DNA of 64,000 nucleotides. Source: Bacteroidota bacterium (GTDB lineage: Bacteria > Bacteroidota > Bacteroidia > Cytophagales > Cyclobacteriaceae). This document shows, in pieces, positions 17,274-26,841 of the stretch (position 1 is its first letter; every line of letters begins with the position of its first letter). The notes beneath the pieces were generated by a model that had not been told where the DNA came from, ran no database searches, and was given only the letters and a program-made list of their open reading frames with translations. A program made the translations under genes and the position numbers. The stretch spans positions 1 to 64,000 of the forward strand of contig JAEZGH010000089.1 of NCBI GenBank assembly GCA_023417065.1, written 5' to 3'.

Positions 17274-18680
17274 ATGAACTTTCAACAGTCGCAAAAGCCG
17301 CTTCTACTATCGCTGATGGTCTTGCTGGCGTTTGCCCTGCTTTCTTTCATCCCCCAGTTTTCAATTGGAACCTTCTCCTTCCGCGAGATGGATTGGTTAA
17401 GCAGCGTGCGTCCTGATGAAGCTGATTCTGAATATCTCACCGAGGATGAATGTATCGATGATGAGTCTGGTAACGTTCAATATGCTTCCGACCTGCCCGC
17501 AGCAGATAGCGCCGCAGTAGAAAAGTCGCCTTGTAAGCCAGGCTTAACCTGTATCGAGGATTTCTCCGACGACCAACGCAGTCTTGCTGCCTTTGCCGAA
17601 GCCATGCAGAATCTAAAGTCATCGGGTTCAGGCAAAGTCCGCATTGCCTTCTACGGCGACTCATTTATTGAAGGCGATATCTTTTGTGGTAGTGTACGCG
17701 ATTCTTTGCAAACACTCTTTGGCGGACGTGGAGTAGGCTTCGTTCCGATTACCTCTCGCGTTATCGGATTCAGGAATACCATCCGCCAGAATTTCGACCG
17801 ATGGGAAACCTATTCCATCATTGAAAAAAGAGACTCGATTAAACAGTATGTAATTGGTCCCGCCGGCTATTGCTTCAAGCCCAGGCTTGACAATTGGGTT
17901 GAGTTCCGCGGTTCCCGCCAGAGATATCTCCGCCAATTTGAATCAGTACAACTTTTTTATCGAAGCCTGGGCGAGTCATATGTGCATTATACAATTAATG
18001 ATACCCTGTATCGTGTAGCACAGCTGCAAAAGGGTAAGCGACTCCGCGAATGGAAGAAGGAAAACATCAAGGCGAGAAAAATAGAATTCACGTTCGAAAA
18101 CCCTGATTCAATCGAAGTTTACGGTGCGAGTTTTGAAGGCGGAAGCGGCGTGTACGTTGACAATTTTGCTATGCGCGGAAATTCAGGTATCGGCCTCGAT
18201 CTGATACCAACGCATATGCTAAGCAGCTTCAATAAGTACCGCGACTATAAACTGATCATCTTACAGTACGGACTTAATGCGCTGAATTTTGATTCATCGC
18301 GGTATGCATGGTATTCCGACAGGATGGTCACCGTTATTGAACGGCTCAAGGAAATTTTTCCTGATGCAAGCATCGTATTGCTCAGTGTAAGTGACCGCAG
18401 TTCAAATGTGAATGGCACCTACAAAACGATTCGCTCTATTCCTACGCTAAGAAATACACAACGCAACATTGCAAAGCGAACGAAGATCGCTTTCTGGGAT
18501 TTGTATCAGGCGATGGGAGGGGAAAACAGTATGGTTGAATTCGTGAAAGCCAACCCAGCGCTTGCTGCCAAAGATTATACGCACCTCACGTTCAAGGGAG
18601 GGAAACGCCTTGCCGGCGAGCTGGTCGGAAGTTTGATGTATGAAATAGAAAAGTATGAAAAGATACAGCAGCTTCCGTAA
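17274..18680 (+). CDS. SGNH/GDSL hydrolase-like protein with N-terminal membrane anchor
   Basis: A 468-residue protein, first of a three-gene overlapping cassette with a second SGNH protein and an MBOAT acyltransferase. Residues about 10-30 are a membrane anchor, followed by an acidic linker (about 45-100). The SGNH fold starts at VRIAFYGDSFIEGD, with Ser130 as the block I nucleophile. ILQYGLNALN (block III, Asn kept) and KDYTHLTFKGG (block V, Asp and His) complete the catalytic set. Family members remove or transfer O-acyl groups on glycans. With the MBOAT neighbour the likely role is extracytoplasmic O-acetylation of a surface polysaccharide, as in AlgJ/AlgX or PatB systems; this is inferred from context. 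Confidence 0.75.
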   Translation: MNFQQSQKPLLLSLMVLLAFALLSFIPQFSIGTFSFREMDWLSSVRPDEADSEYLTEDECIDDESGNVQYASDLPAADSAAVEKSPCKPGLTCIEDFSDDQRSLAAFAEAMQNLKSSGSGKVRIAFYGDSFIEGDIFCGSVRDSLQTLFGGRGVGFVPITSRVIGFRNTIRQNFDRWETYSIIEKRDSIKQYVIGPAGYCFKPRLDNWVEFRGSRQRYLRQFESVQLFYRSLGESYVHYTINDTLYRVAQLQKGKRLREWKKENIKARKIEFTFENPDSIEVYGASFEGGSGVYVDNFAMRGNSGIGLDLIPTHMLSSFNKYRDYKLIILQYGLNALNFDSSRYAWYSDRMVTVIERLKEIFPDASIVLLSVSDRSSNVNGTYKTIRSIPTLRNTQRNIAKRTKIAFWDLYQAMGGENSMVEFVKANPALAAKDYTHLTFKGGKRLAGELVGSLMYEIEKYEKIQQLP

Positions 18681-19899
18681 ACTCAGCCTCTTGCTGATGG
18701 TGCTGCTTTCGGTATGGGGGCAGGCACAACCTCTTGCTGACCCATCTTCGTTTGCAACGTTTATCCGCGACGAAGAGAATGTGTTGCAAAATGACATTGG
18801 TCTTGAGAAGTTTCTTCGTCAGCTGTATCAACTTAAAGCCTCCGACTCCGGGACAGTTAACATTGTTCACATCGGGGATTCTCACATTCAGGCCGACTTC
18901 CTTACTGAGGTGGTAAGAAAGAATCTGCAAGTCAATTTCGGAAATGCAGGCAGGGGTCTCGTTGTACCCGGACGCGTAGCAGGAACGAATGAACCTTTTA
19001 ATATCCGGACTTCCTCAACAGGGGCGTGGACCTCGAAGCGGATTATTCATCCAGCAAAACCACTCCCTATTGGTGTTGGTGGAATTACAGTGAGCAGTGA
19101 AGAGGCCAATAGTACGCTGTCGGTTACCCTTCGTGGCGATATGGATGATCGTTTTAATCGCGTTACGCTGTTTATGCCCAACGACCCGCGAAGTTATTCC
19201 CTTACAGTGGTCGACTCGTTATCAGTAGAACTGGCGCGATACAGCCCATCCGTTGAAGGTGATACGTTACATGCGGTCAGGCTACAGCTTCCGGGATTGT
19301 ATCGCCACCTGGAATTCCGCAGCGTTCGCGAATCGGAACAACAGTCGCATACTACACTCTTTGGTTTGAGTTTCGAAAACGGAAGACCGGGTGTTTTGTA
19401 TCATGCGATCGGTGTGAACGGAGCACGGTTCGAGCATTACAACAAAGCGACGATGTTCGCGCGGCAGACTGCCCTCCTCAAACCCGACCTTGTCATCATA
19501 TCACTGGGAACGAACGAATCGGTTCAATATCCGAATATTGAACGCGGATTTTTGGAGCAGATACAAGCACTGGTAAACGGGATCAGAACGTATAATCCGG
19601 ATGCGGCGTTTCTGCTGGTGACTCCTCCGGACGCGTTCTTAAAAAAAGTGAAGGTAAACCCGGGTATCGAAGTTGTCCGGCGAAAAATTCTGGAATACGC
19701 CGTTGAAAACGGCATTGCTTTCTGGGATATGTACAGAGTCAATGGCGGCGTTGGGTCTGCAATGAAATGGAAAGAGTCCGGTCTCCTTCGCCCTGACGGA
19801 CTTCATTTCACGCGGGACGGCTATGCGTTGCAAGGAAGACTACTATTTGAAGCGATAATGAAAAGCTATAACAGGTATGTCGCAGATCGATATCCATAA
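18655..19899 (+). CDS. SGNH/GDSL hydrolase-like secreted protein
   Basis: A 414-residue protein with a cleavable signal peptide (about 1-25, ending GQAQP), which fixes the start even though it lies 26 bp inside the previous gene. SGNH motifs: VHIGDSHIQAD with Ser76 in block I, ISLGTNESVQYPN as block III, and DGLHFTRDGY with Asp381 and His384 as block V. A beta-rich insertion (about 130-250) between blocks I and III resembles the non-catalytic jelly-roll regions of acetyltransferases such as AlgX. It shares its overall plan with the upstream protein, so the two are probably diverged paralogues. It probably acts with the MBOAT protein on a periplasmic or surface glycan; substrate unknown. Confidence 0.78.
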   Translation: MKRYSSFRKLSLLLMVLLSVWGQAQPLADPSSFATFIRDEENVLQNDIGLEKFLRQLYQLKASDSGTVNIVHIGDSHIQADFLTEVVRKNLQVNFGNAGRGLVVPGRVAGTNEPFNIRTSSTGAWTSKRIIHPAKPLPIGVGGITVSSEEANSTLSVTLRGDMDDRFNRVTLFMPNDPRSYSLTVVDSLSVELARYSPSVEGDTLHAVRLQLPGLYRHLEFRSVRESEQQSHTTLFGLSFENGRPGVLYHAIGVNGARFEHYNKATMFARQTALLKPDLVIISLGTNESVQYPNIERGFLEQIQALVNGIRTYNPDAAFLLVTPPDAFLKKVKVNPGIEVVRRKILEYAVENGIAFWDMYRVNGGVGSAMKWKESGLLRPDGLHFTRDGYALQGRLLFEAIMKSYNRYVADRYP

Positions 19900-21349
19900 G
19901 GTCATCAACCTGTTCGCCTATAACCCGGAAGAACCGTTGATCTTTAGCAGCGGATTCTTTCTGTTTCTGTTTACGGCGTTCGTGGCAGTGTACACAATGC
20001 TTCGGAAGGACGAGCGCGCGAAGCTCATCTTTGTGACGCTCTTTTCGTTGTACTTCTATTATAAATCCAGCGGATTTTTTTTCTGCCTGATACTCCTCGC
20101 CACTGTCGTGGACTTCAATCTGGCCCGATTTATTTATGCGACAAAGGATAAAGCACGACGAAAAGGACTCATGATTGCCAGCCTTGTGGCGAATCTGGGC
20201 ATCCTTGGATATTTTAAATACACGAACTTCATATTTGACTCCATTAGCGGTCTAACCGGAGGTGAGTATCAGCCGATGGATATCTTCCTTCCGGTAGGGA
20301 TTTCGTTTTTTACTTTTCAGTCACTGAGTTACACGATTGATGTATACCGAGGTAACATCAAGCCAGTCGACAGTATTCTCGACTATGCATTTTACTTAAC
20401 GTTTTTTCCGCAATTGGTGGCCGGCCCTATTGTGAGAGCAGCTGACTTCCTGCCTCAGATACATAAGCCAACCGTTGTTACGGATGAAATGCTCGGTCGG
20501 GGCGTGTTCCTCATCGCAACAGGTCTTTTCAAGAAAGCTGTCATCTCCGATTACATAAGTATCAACTTTGTCGACAGGATTTTTGATGCGCCGGCGCTTT
20601 ATACTGGCCTCGAGAATCTTCTCGCCGTATACGGGTATGCGTTGCAGATTTACTGTGACTTTTCCGGCTACTCCGATATGGCCATCGGAATTGCTCTACT
20701 GCTTGGATTTCATTTCCCTCCGAATTTCAATTCGCCGTATCAATCTGTTAACATTACCGAATTCTGGAGAAGATGGCACATTTCATTGTCGTCGTGGCTT
20801 CGTGATTACTTGTACATATCGCTCGGAGGTAATCGCAAAGGAAAAGTAAGGACGTATGTCAACCTCATGATAACGATGCTTCTTGGAGGGCTCTGGCACG
20901 GACCGGCGTGGCGATTCGTTATCTGGGGCGGACTGCATGGTGCAGCGCTCGCCATTCATAAAGTTTTCTCGGAGAAGGTCGGTTTCAGACTTACAGGTCG
21001 CCCTGTACAAATTGTCAGTGCGGTGATCACGTTCCATTTTGTGTGCTTCTGCTGGATCTTTTTCCGCGCAGCAGACCTCGAAACGGCATGGTCAATGATG
21101 TCTCAGATTGGATCCAATTTCAGCGGCGCTGTATTCCCTGAATTTGTTTCGGGCTATTCGCTCGTATTCACACTGATGATCGTCGGATACGTGCTTCATA
21201 TGATTCCTGATACTGTCACAGATAAGGTAAGAGGCAGAATGATTGAACTGCCGTTGTATGCAAAAGCGCTATGCCTGGTAGTTGTTATCATACTTGTGAT
21301 TCAGACCAAATCGGCGGAAGTCCAACCGTTCATTTATTTCCAGTTCTAG
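19877..21349 (+). CDS. MBOAT family membrane-bound O-acyltransferase (AlgI/PatA-like)
   Basis: A 490-residue polytopic membrane protein with about ten hydrophobic segments. MBOAT hallmarks: FLPVGISFFTFQSLSYTIDVYRG, FFPQLVAGPIVRA, YCDFSGYSDMAIG, FWRRWHISLSSWLRDYLYI, and GGLWHGPAWRFVIWGGLHG, where His341 and His354 are the conserved histidines. Relatives (AlgI, PatA, DltB) pass an acyl group, usually acetyl from acetyl-CoA, across the inner membrane to a periplasmic SGNH or AlgJ-type partner. Here two SGNH genes lie directly upstream with 26 and 23 bp overlaps, giving an acyl channel plus two possible transferases. The glycan target is not indicated, because no polysaccharide biosynthesis genes are adjacent. 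Confidence 0.9.
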   Translation: MSQIDIHKVINLFAYNPEEPLIFSSGFFLFLFTAFVAVYTMLRKDERAKLIFVTLFSLYFYYKSSGFFFCLILLATVVDFNLARFIYATKDKARRKGLMIASLVANLGILGYFKYTNFIFDSISGLTGGEYQPMDIFLPVGISFFTFQSLSYTIDVYRGNIKPVDSILDYAFYLTFFPQLVAGPIVRAADFLPQIHKPTVVTDEMLGRGVFLIATGLFKKAVISDYISINFVDRIFDAPALYTGLENLLAVYGYALQIYCDFSGYSDMAIGIALLLGFHFPPNFNSPYQSVNITEFWRRWHISLSSWLRDYLYISLGGNRKGKVRTYVNLMITMLLGGLWHGPAWRFVIWGGLHGAALAIHKVFSEKVGFRLTGRPVQIVSAVITFHFVCFCWIFFRAADLETAWSMMSQIGSNFSGAVFPEFVSGYSLVFTLMIVGYVLHMIPDTVTDKVRGRMIELPLYAKALCLVVVIILVIQTKSAEVQPFIYFQF

Positions 21350-21391
21350 AAACAGGCTTGATAATTGATGGAAATCAGGTGTGTATTAATC

Positions 21392-22039
21392 ATGAAACGT
21401 CCTGTCCTGATCCTCCTTTCTTTGTTGCTCCTACTCGTTGGATGCATTTCTTCGCGCCATAATGTTCAACTTTCCTGTAGTGACAATATTCATGACGCAA
21501 GAGTACTGGTTCCTGAAATTCATGGCCTGAGTGCACACCAGTCTGAGCGCCTTTTCGAAGTCATTACAGGAGAACTGGCAAAAACAGGTGTGAAGCCTCT
21601 TTATTATCCCGCGGAGGAATGGACCCTCACCTCGAAGGGAATTGTTCCCAATGATCGGAAGCTTATGGCGGGCCTTGCGAGCGATGGCATACCTTTTCTT
21701 CTCATCGTTGATGTAGTAGAAAGCAAATCAGGGGCAGTGCTCGAGTATCTTTCAGCAGATCAGATAAACGCCCGGTTTGCGTCCATGAACAGAGGATACG
21801 TGCCTCCGATACAAAACGCAACTTCCCATTCAGTATCCATTCTTGTCAGCGTAGTCGCTACGGATCGAAATCAGCAGATTTATCGTTCCCTTACCAGGAC
21901 GAATGTTAACCCGGTCAGCCTTCGCGATGGGAATGCGGGTGAAGTGCAGGTCAATGCTGGCTCAACTTCGTTGGCTTTACAGAAGGCCGTGAAGAAGGGC
22001 ATACGCAATCTGAAGAAGAAATGTCTGACGAAGGGATAA
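21392..22039 (+). CDS. Hypothetical lipoprotein
   Basis: A 215-residue protein with no recognised domain. The ATG at 21392 gives a clean lipoprotein signal (MKRPVLILLSLLLLLVGC); an upstream ATG at 21365 would add nine residues and spoil it. After the lipid-anchored Cys the protein has a mixed alpha/beta pattern with hydrophobic strands (PFLLIVDVVES, VSILVSVVATD) and a Lys-rich C-terminal helix. The pattern LFEVITGELAKTGV followed by a strand reading PFLLIVDVVE resembles small lipoproteins that assess other exported proteins, but this is weak. It lies 42 bp after the MBOAT gene on the same strand and could belong to that transcript. Confidence 0.65.
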   Translation: MKRPVLILLSLLLLLVGCISSRHNVQLSCSDNIHDARVLVPEIHGLSAHQSERLFEVITGELAKTGVKPLYYPAEEWTLTSKGIVPNDRKLMAGLASDGIPFLLIVDVVESKSGAVLEYLSADQINARFASMNRGYVPPIQNATSHSVSILVSVVATDRNQQIYRSLTRTNVNPVSLRDGNAGEVQVNAGSTSLALQKAVKKGIRNLKKKCLTKG

Positions 22040-22046
22040 CGCCGCG

Positions 22047-23042
22047 TTACTTCAATTTTATCTCATTTATTAGTTCTTCACCCTTCTGAAATGCCTTCAA
22101 GTTGGAGAGTGTAGTCTCCGCGATTTCCGCCAGCGCTTCTTTGGTGAAGAACCCCTGATGTGCAGTAATTAGCACGTTGGGAAAACTGCTTAACCGTGAG
22201 ATGACGTCGTCTTCGATAATTGTTTCAGAAAGGTCGCGGAAGAAGAGGTTTTCCTCCTGTTCGTAAACATCAATCCCAAGCGATCCAATCTTACCGGATT
22301 TCAGACCCTTTACGACAGCCTTCGTGTCGATAAGTCCACCGCGACTAGTATTAATCAGCATGACGTTCTCCTGCATCTTTTCGATTGAATCCTTATTGAT
22401 GATGTAACGCGTGTGTTCGTTCAGGGGGCAATGAAGTGAAATGATATTCGATGCAGAAAAAACATCGTCAAGCGGGAGGTACTGGATACCCCGCTCCTTG
22501 AGTTGTTCGTTCTTCTGAACGTCAAATGCGATGACTTTGCAGCCAAAGCCAAGCATGACGCGGCAGAAGACCTGCCCGATGTTTCCGGTGCCGATTACTC
22601 CCACCGTTTTTCCATGTAAATCAAACCCGAGCAATCCGTTTAAGGAAAAATTCTGTTCGCGTATGCGGTTGTAAGCTTTATGGGTTTTGCGGTTTAGTGT
22701 CATGATCATGGCTACGGCGTGTTCGGCAACGGCATTTGGCGAATAAGCCGGAACGCGGACAACCTTCAGGTTGTAATCTTTGGCAGCAGCAAGATCTACA
22801 TTGTTGAAGCCTGCAGATCGGAGGGCGATGATCTTCACGCCTGCCCGTGCCAACTGCTTAATGATAGATGCGTTTACGCGATCATTGACAAATGCGCAAA
22901 CAGCATCGGCACCTTCTGCGAGGGATGCGGTTTGTTCGTTCATCTGTACGTCAAGAAATTTTATGTCGAATGCGTAGTGTCTGTTGTGTTCCTCGAACGA
23001 CTTCTTATCGTAAGGCTGGGTGCTGAAAAACGTGATCTTCAT
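22047..23042 (-). CDS. ldhA: D-lactate dehydrogenase-type 2-hydroxyacid dehydrogenase
   Basis: An NAD-dependent enzyme of the D-2-hydroxyacid dehydrogenase family, most like fermentative D-lactate dehydrogenase (pyruvate to D-lactate). From the ATG at 23042 (MKITFFSTQPYDKKSF) it has 331 residues; the frame runs on to 23090 but that part is not conserved. Motifs: FVNDRVNASII, ALRSAGFNNVDLAAA, the Rossmann loop VGVIGTGNIGQVF, INTSRGGLIDT with the catalytic Arg, DVYEQEENLFF with Glu, and TAHQGFFTKEAL with His. The start and EENLFF segments are typical of the LdhA subgroup and set it apart from phosphoglycerate or formate dehydrogenases. Single gene, convergent with the SGNH-MBOAT group. Confidence 0.88.
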   Translation of the reverse strand: MKITFFSTQPYDKKSFEEHNRHYAFDIKFLDVQMNEQTASLAEGADAVCAFVNDRVNASIIKQLARAGVKIIALRSAGFNNVDLAAAKDYNLKVVRVPAYSPNAVAEHAVAMIMTLNRKTHKAYNRIREQNFSLNGLLGFDLHGKTVGVIGTGNIGQVFCRVMLGFGCKVIAFDVQKNEQLKERGIQYLPLDDVFSASNIISLHCPLNEHTRYIINKDSIEKMQENVMLINTSRGGLIDTKAVVKGLKSGKIGSLGIDVYEQEENLFFRDLSETIIEDDVISRLSSFPNVLITAHQGFFTKEALAEIAETTLSNLKAFQKGEELINEIKLK

Positions 23043-23100
23043 ATAAAAACAATTTCTGCTTTCGCCGGCATATTTCAAATTGGATGGCATTTGACGAGAT

Positions 23101-23131
23101 AAAAAAAGCCCGCTCTTTCGAACGGGCCTTG
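23101..23131 (-). terminator. Terminator after nrdA
   Basis: On the minus strand, GGCCCGTTCG and AGCGGGCT form a stem followed by seven T. It lies 22 bases past the nrdA stop. Confidence 0.75.
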
Positions 23132-23152
23132 ATATTCAATATTGAAGTGCGA

Positions 23153-25612
23153 CTAACTTCCGCAGGCCTCGCAGGCATCCGGATTATCCAGCGAGCAGGC
23201 CATGTCGGATAGTTTCTGCTCATAATCTGCTGGGCGCTGTTCGTAATGCAATTGTTGTTGCGCGTCGCCAACGGTAACGACTGATGCAGGCTCAGTAACC
23301 GTTTCCGGTGCGGTCTCAGCCGCTTTGACCGGTTGTTGCAATGCACTCTTGTCAAGCGTGAACTTGATGGCATCAGCAGCTGCATTGGTCCGCAGGTAGT
23401 ACATGCCGGTCTTGAGTCCTTTCTTCCAGGCGTAGAAGTGCATGGAAGTAAGTTTTCCAAAGTTCGGGTTCGTAAGGTGGATGTTGAGACTTTGCGACTG
23501 GCAGATATATGCACCGCGGTCAGCCGACATGTCGATGATCGCTTTTTGCGAAATCTCCCAAACGGTCTTATAGATATCCTTGATGTTTTGTGGAATCTCG
23601 GGAATATTCTGAATGGAACCGTTAGCTGCGATCAGTTTCTGTCTCATCGTTTCGCTCCACAGTCCGAGGTTCATCAGGTCTTTCATCAAGTGCTTGTTGG
23701 CAATGATGAACTCACCCGAAAGGGTACGGCGAGTATAGATGTTTGAGGTATATGGTTCAAAGCACTCGTTGTTACCCAGGATCTGAGACGTTGATGCAGT
23801 TGGCATCGGCGCAACCAGAAGTGAATTGCGGACGCCGTGTTTTTTCACGTCCTGCTTCAGCTGTTCCCAGTTCCAGCGACCACTCTTAGGTGTTACTCCC
23901 CACATGTCGAATTGGAAGATGCCTTTAGATACCGGGGATCCTTTGAATGTCTCATAAGGGCCTTGAACTTTGGCCAGTTCCATCGAAGCTTCCATGGCAC
24001 CGAAGTAGATCGTTTCGAAGATGTCTTCATTTAGTCTGCGCGCCTCGGGAGAGTCGAAAGGCATACGCAACATGATGAACGTGTCAGCGAGACCCTGTAC
24101 GCCAAGTCCTATAGGGCGATGGCGCATGTTGGAGTTCTTCGCTTCGGCAACAGGATAGTAGTTTACATCAATAACCTTGTTCAGGTTGCGTGTAACTACT
24201 TTGGTGATCTCATAAAGTTTCTGGTGATCGAATTTGCCTTCTTCGGTAACGAACTTCGGAAGTGCCAAGGAAGCGAGGTTACAAACCGCCACTTCATCAG
24301 GTGCTGTATATTCGATGATCTCAGTACACAGGTTGCTTGACCGGATCGTTCCCAGGTTCTTCTGGTTTGATTTCCGGTTAGCTGAATCCTTGTAAAGGAT
24401 GTAAGGCGTTCCGGTTTCAATCTGTGATTCGAGTACTTCGAACCAGAGATCCTGAGCTTTTACCTGTCTGCGGAACTTGCCTTCTTTTTCATATTTTTCG
24501 TAGAGGCGTTCAAATTCTTCACCCCATACGTCGGCGAGGCCGGGGGCTTCGTTGGGGCAGAAAAGCGACCACATTTCGTTGTTCTCGACACGTTTCATGA
24601 ACAGGTCGGAGATCCACAATGCGTAGAACAGGTCGCGTGCGCGCATTTCTTCCTTGCCGTGGTTTTTCTTAAGGTCGAGGAAGTCGAAGATATCAGCGTG
24701 CCATGGTTCGAGGTAGATAGCGAAGCTGCCTTTGCGCTTGCCACCGCCCTGATCGACATAACGTGCAGTCATGTCGAAGTTGCGGAGCATCGGAACGATA
24801 CCGTTTGATGTTCCGCCTGTGCCCTTGATATAAGACCCTTTAGCTCTTACGTTGTGGATGCTAAGACCTATTCCGCCTGCAGATTGTGATATCTTGGCGC
24901 ATTGCTTAAGTGTATCATATATACCGTCGATGCTGTCGTCCTTCATGGTGAGCAGGAAGCATGAAGAAAGCTGAGGTTTGGGAGTACCTGCGTTGAACAG
25001 TGTCGGTGTTGCGTGGGTAAACCATTTCTCAGAAAGCAGGTTGTATGTTTCGATGGCTGCAGGAATGTCTTCACCGTGTATCCCGACGGCTACACGCATA
25101 AGCATGTGCTGTGGGCGTTCAACGGTTTTGCCGTCGATTTTCATCAGGTAAGAGCGCTCCAGTGTTTTGAATCCGAAGTAATCATAGCTGAAGTCGCGAT
25201 CATAGAGGATTGCTTCATCCAGTGCCGCCGCGTGTTCTTTGATGATCTTCCATGTTTCACGGGAGATAAGCGGTGCATTTTCGCCTGTCTTGGGATCGAC
25301 ATACGTATACAGGCGTTTCATCGTATTTGAGAACGATTTACTTGTAACCTTATGCAAGTTCGAGACTGCGATACGCGCAGCAAGTTTTGCAAAATCAGGG
25401 TGTTTCGTGGTCATCGCAGCTGCAATTTCAGCGGCAAGGTTGTCGAGTTCCTGAGTAGAGACACCATCATAAAGGCCATTGATTACCTTCATGGCCACTT
25501 CAACCGGGTTGACGAACTTCGGATCTAATCCGTAGCAAAGTTTGGAAATTCGAGCTGTGATTTTGTCGAACTTTACCGATTCTCTGCGACCGTCGCGTTT
25601 TAGTACAAGCAT
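23153..25612 (-). CDS. nrdA: Class Ia ribonucleoside-diphosphate reductase, large subunit
   Basis: Reduces NDPs to dNDPs for DNA synthesis, together with NrdB. The 819-residue protein has an N-terminal ATP-cone (VLKRDGRRESVKFDKITARI), so overall activity is probably switched off by dATP. Catalytic elements include GTPKPQLSSCFLL, SQSAGGIGLSIHNVRAKGS, CNLASLALP, the NNECFEPYTSNIYTRRT finger region with its Tyr, and the C-terminal ACEACGS redox cysteine pair that carries electrons from thioredoxin. An Ala/Glu-rich linker (about 745-785) precedes the tail. It lies 55 bp downstream of nrdB on the same strand, the reverse of the E. coli gene order. The terminator is immediately downstream. Confidence 0.97.
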   Translation of the reverse strand: MLVLKRDGRRESVKFDKITARISKLCYGLDPKFVNPVEVAMKVINGLYDGVSTQELDNLAAEIAAAMTTKHPDFAKLAARIAVSNLHKVTSKSFSNTMKRLYTYVDPKTGENAPLISRETWKIIKEHAAALDEAILYDRDFSYDYFGFKTLERSYLMKIDGKTVERPQHMLMRVAVGIHGEDIPAAIETYNLLSEKWFTHATPTLFNAGTPKPQLSSCFLLTMKDDSIDGIYDTLKQCAKISQSAGGIGLSIHNVRAKGSYIKGTGGTSNGIVPMLRNFDMTARYVDQGGGKRKGSFAIYLEPWHADIFDFLDLKKNHGKEEMRARDLFYALWISDLFMKRVENNEMWSLFCPNEAPGLADVWGEEFERLYEKYEKEGKFRRQVKAQDLWFEVLESQIETGTPYILYKDSANRKSNQKNLGTIRSSNLCTEIIEYTAPDEVAVCNLASLALPKFVTEEGKFDHQKLYEITKVVTRNLNKVIDVNYYPVAEAKNSNMRHRPIGLGVQGLADTFIMLRMPFDSPEARRLNEDIFETIYFGAMEASMELAKVQGPYETFKGSPVSKGIFQFDMWGVTPKSGRWNWEQLKQDVKKHGVRNSLLVAPMPTASTSQILGNNECFEPYTSNIYTRRTLSGEFIIANKHLMKDLMNLGLWSETMRQKLIAANGSIQNIPEIPQNIKDIYKTVWEISQKAIIDMSADRGAYICQSQSLNIHLTNPNFGKLTSMHFYAWKKGLKTGMYYLRTNAAADAIKFTLDKSALQQPVKAAETAPETVTEPASVVTVGDAQQQLHYEQRPADYEQKLSDMACSLDNPDACEACGS

Positions 25613-25667
25613 CGTGGGTAAAGGGGTTGTTATTTTTAGAATAGGTTAAAAAGCTTCTTTAATCTAA

Positions 25668-26651
25668 TTAAAAGTCTTCGTTAAGTGAAAACTTCGGAGT
25701 GTTTTCTTTGTCGGTGCTGTTCAGTACTCCGGCTTTCTGATATTCCGCTACGCGCTTCTCGAAGAAGTTTGTCTTTCCGCGCAGGGAGATCATGTCCATA
25801 AAGTCGAATGGGTTGGTTGCGTTGAATATCTTCTTGCCTACCAGTTCATTCAACAGACGATCTGCGACGAATTCAATGTATTGGCGCATCTGAGCTGCGT
25901 TCATACCAATGAGGTTAACCGGTAGCGCATCCGTTACAAATTCCTTCTCGATTTCAACGGCGTCGCGAATGATGGCGATTACTGTTTCTTCCGGAAGCTT
26001 GTTGATAACGTGCTGGTTGTAGATGTGGCACGCAAAATCGCAGTGGAGACCTTCGTCGCGGGAGATCAACTCGTTGGAGAAAGTCAGACCTGGCATGAGT
26101 CCCCGTTTCTTCAGCCAGAAGATAGAGCAGAATGATCCGGAGAAGAAGATACCTTCAACGGCTGCAAAGGCGATGAGGCGCTCCTGGAAATTGCCCTGGC
26201 TGATCCAGCGCAGCGCCCAGTCTGCTTTCTTCTTAACACAATCCATGGTATCGATAGCATGGAAAAGTTTATCCTTTTCTCTTGGATCTTTCACATAGGT
26301 GTCGATGAGGAGGGAGTAGGTTTCTGAATGGATATTTTCGATGGCAATCTGGAAACCATAGAAGAACTTGGCTTCGGTATACTGGACCTCGGCGACGAAG
26401 TGTTCAGCGAGGTTTTCATTCACGATCCCGTCGCTGGCTGCGAAGAAAGCCAGTACGTGAGTGATGAAATGACGTTCGCCGTCGTTAAGGTTTGCCCAGT
26501 CGCTTAAGTCCTGACTGAGATCTATTTCTTCAGCTGTCCAGAAACTGGCTTCTGCCTGCTTGTAGAATTTCCAGATGTCGTGGTGCTGAATGGGAAAGAG
26601 AACAAACCGGTCTTTGTTCTCTCTCAAAATAGGTTCTTCCAGTTGGCTCAT
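25668..26651 (-). CDS. nrdB: Class Ia ribonucleoside-diphosphate reductase, small (radical) subunit
   Basis: Holds the diiron centre and the tyrosyl radical that starts each NrdA cycle. The 327-residue protein shows FFAASDGIVNENLAEHF (first Asp/Glu ligands), FYGFQIAIENIHSETYSLLI (Glu, His and, four residues on, the radical Tyr), then EGIFFSGSFCSIFWLKKR and SRDEGLHCDFACHIY with the second ligand set. Presence of the radical tyrosine points to class Ia, not Ic. The C-terminal tail ends in a short acidic peptide (TPKFSLNEDF) of the kind that docks to NrdA. It is first in the nrdB-nrdA operon. The upstream gap has three DnaA-box-like sites, fitting the DnaA control known for nrdAB in E. coli. Confidence 0.96.
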   Translation of the reverse strand: MSQLEEPILRENKDRFVLFPIQHHDIWKFYKQAEASFWTAEEIDLSQDLSDWANLNDGERHFITHVLAFFAASDGIVNENLAEHFVAEVQYTEAKFFYGFQIAIENIHSETYSLLIDTYVKDPREKDKLFHAIDTMDCVKKKADWALRWISQGNFQERLIAFAAVEGIFFSGSFCSIFWLKKRGLMPGLTFSNELISRDEGLHCDFACHIYNQHVINKLPEETVIAIIRDAVEIEKEFVTDALPVNLIGMNAAQMRQYIEFVADRLLNELVGKKIFNATNPFDFMDMISLRGKTNFFEKRVAEYQKAGVLNSTDKENTPKFSLNEDF

Positions 26652-26841
26652 GATAAAAGGGTTTAGATCAACTAAAAATATTTCGAGGGGTACTAGCTTA
26701 GGCTAATTCCCGTAAACTATTCCTAATAAAATTTTTGGTTCTTGAAGAAGCCGATGGATACCGACTCCCTGTGTCAAGTCTACAAATGAAACAGAACCTT
26801 CTTAAAAATCAAAACGCGGTTTTTGAGGCAAATTAAACGAT

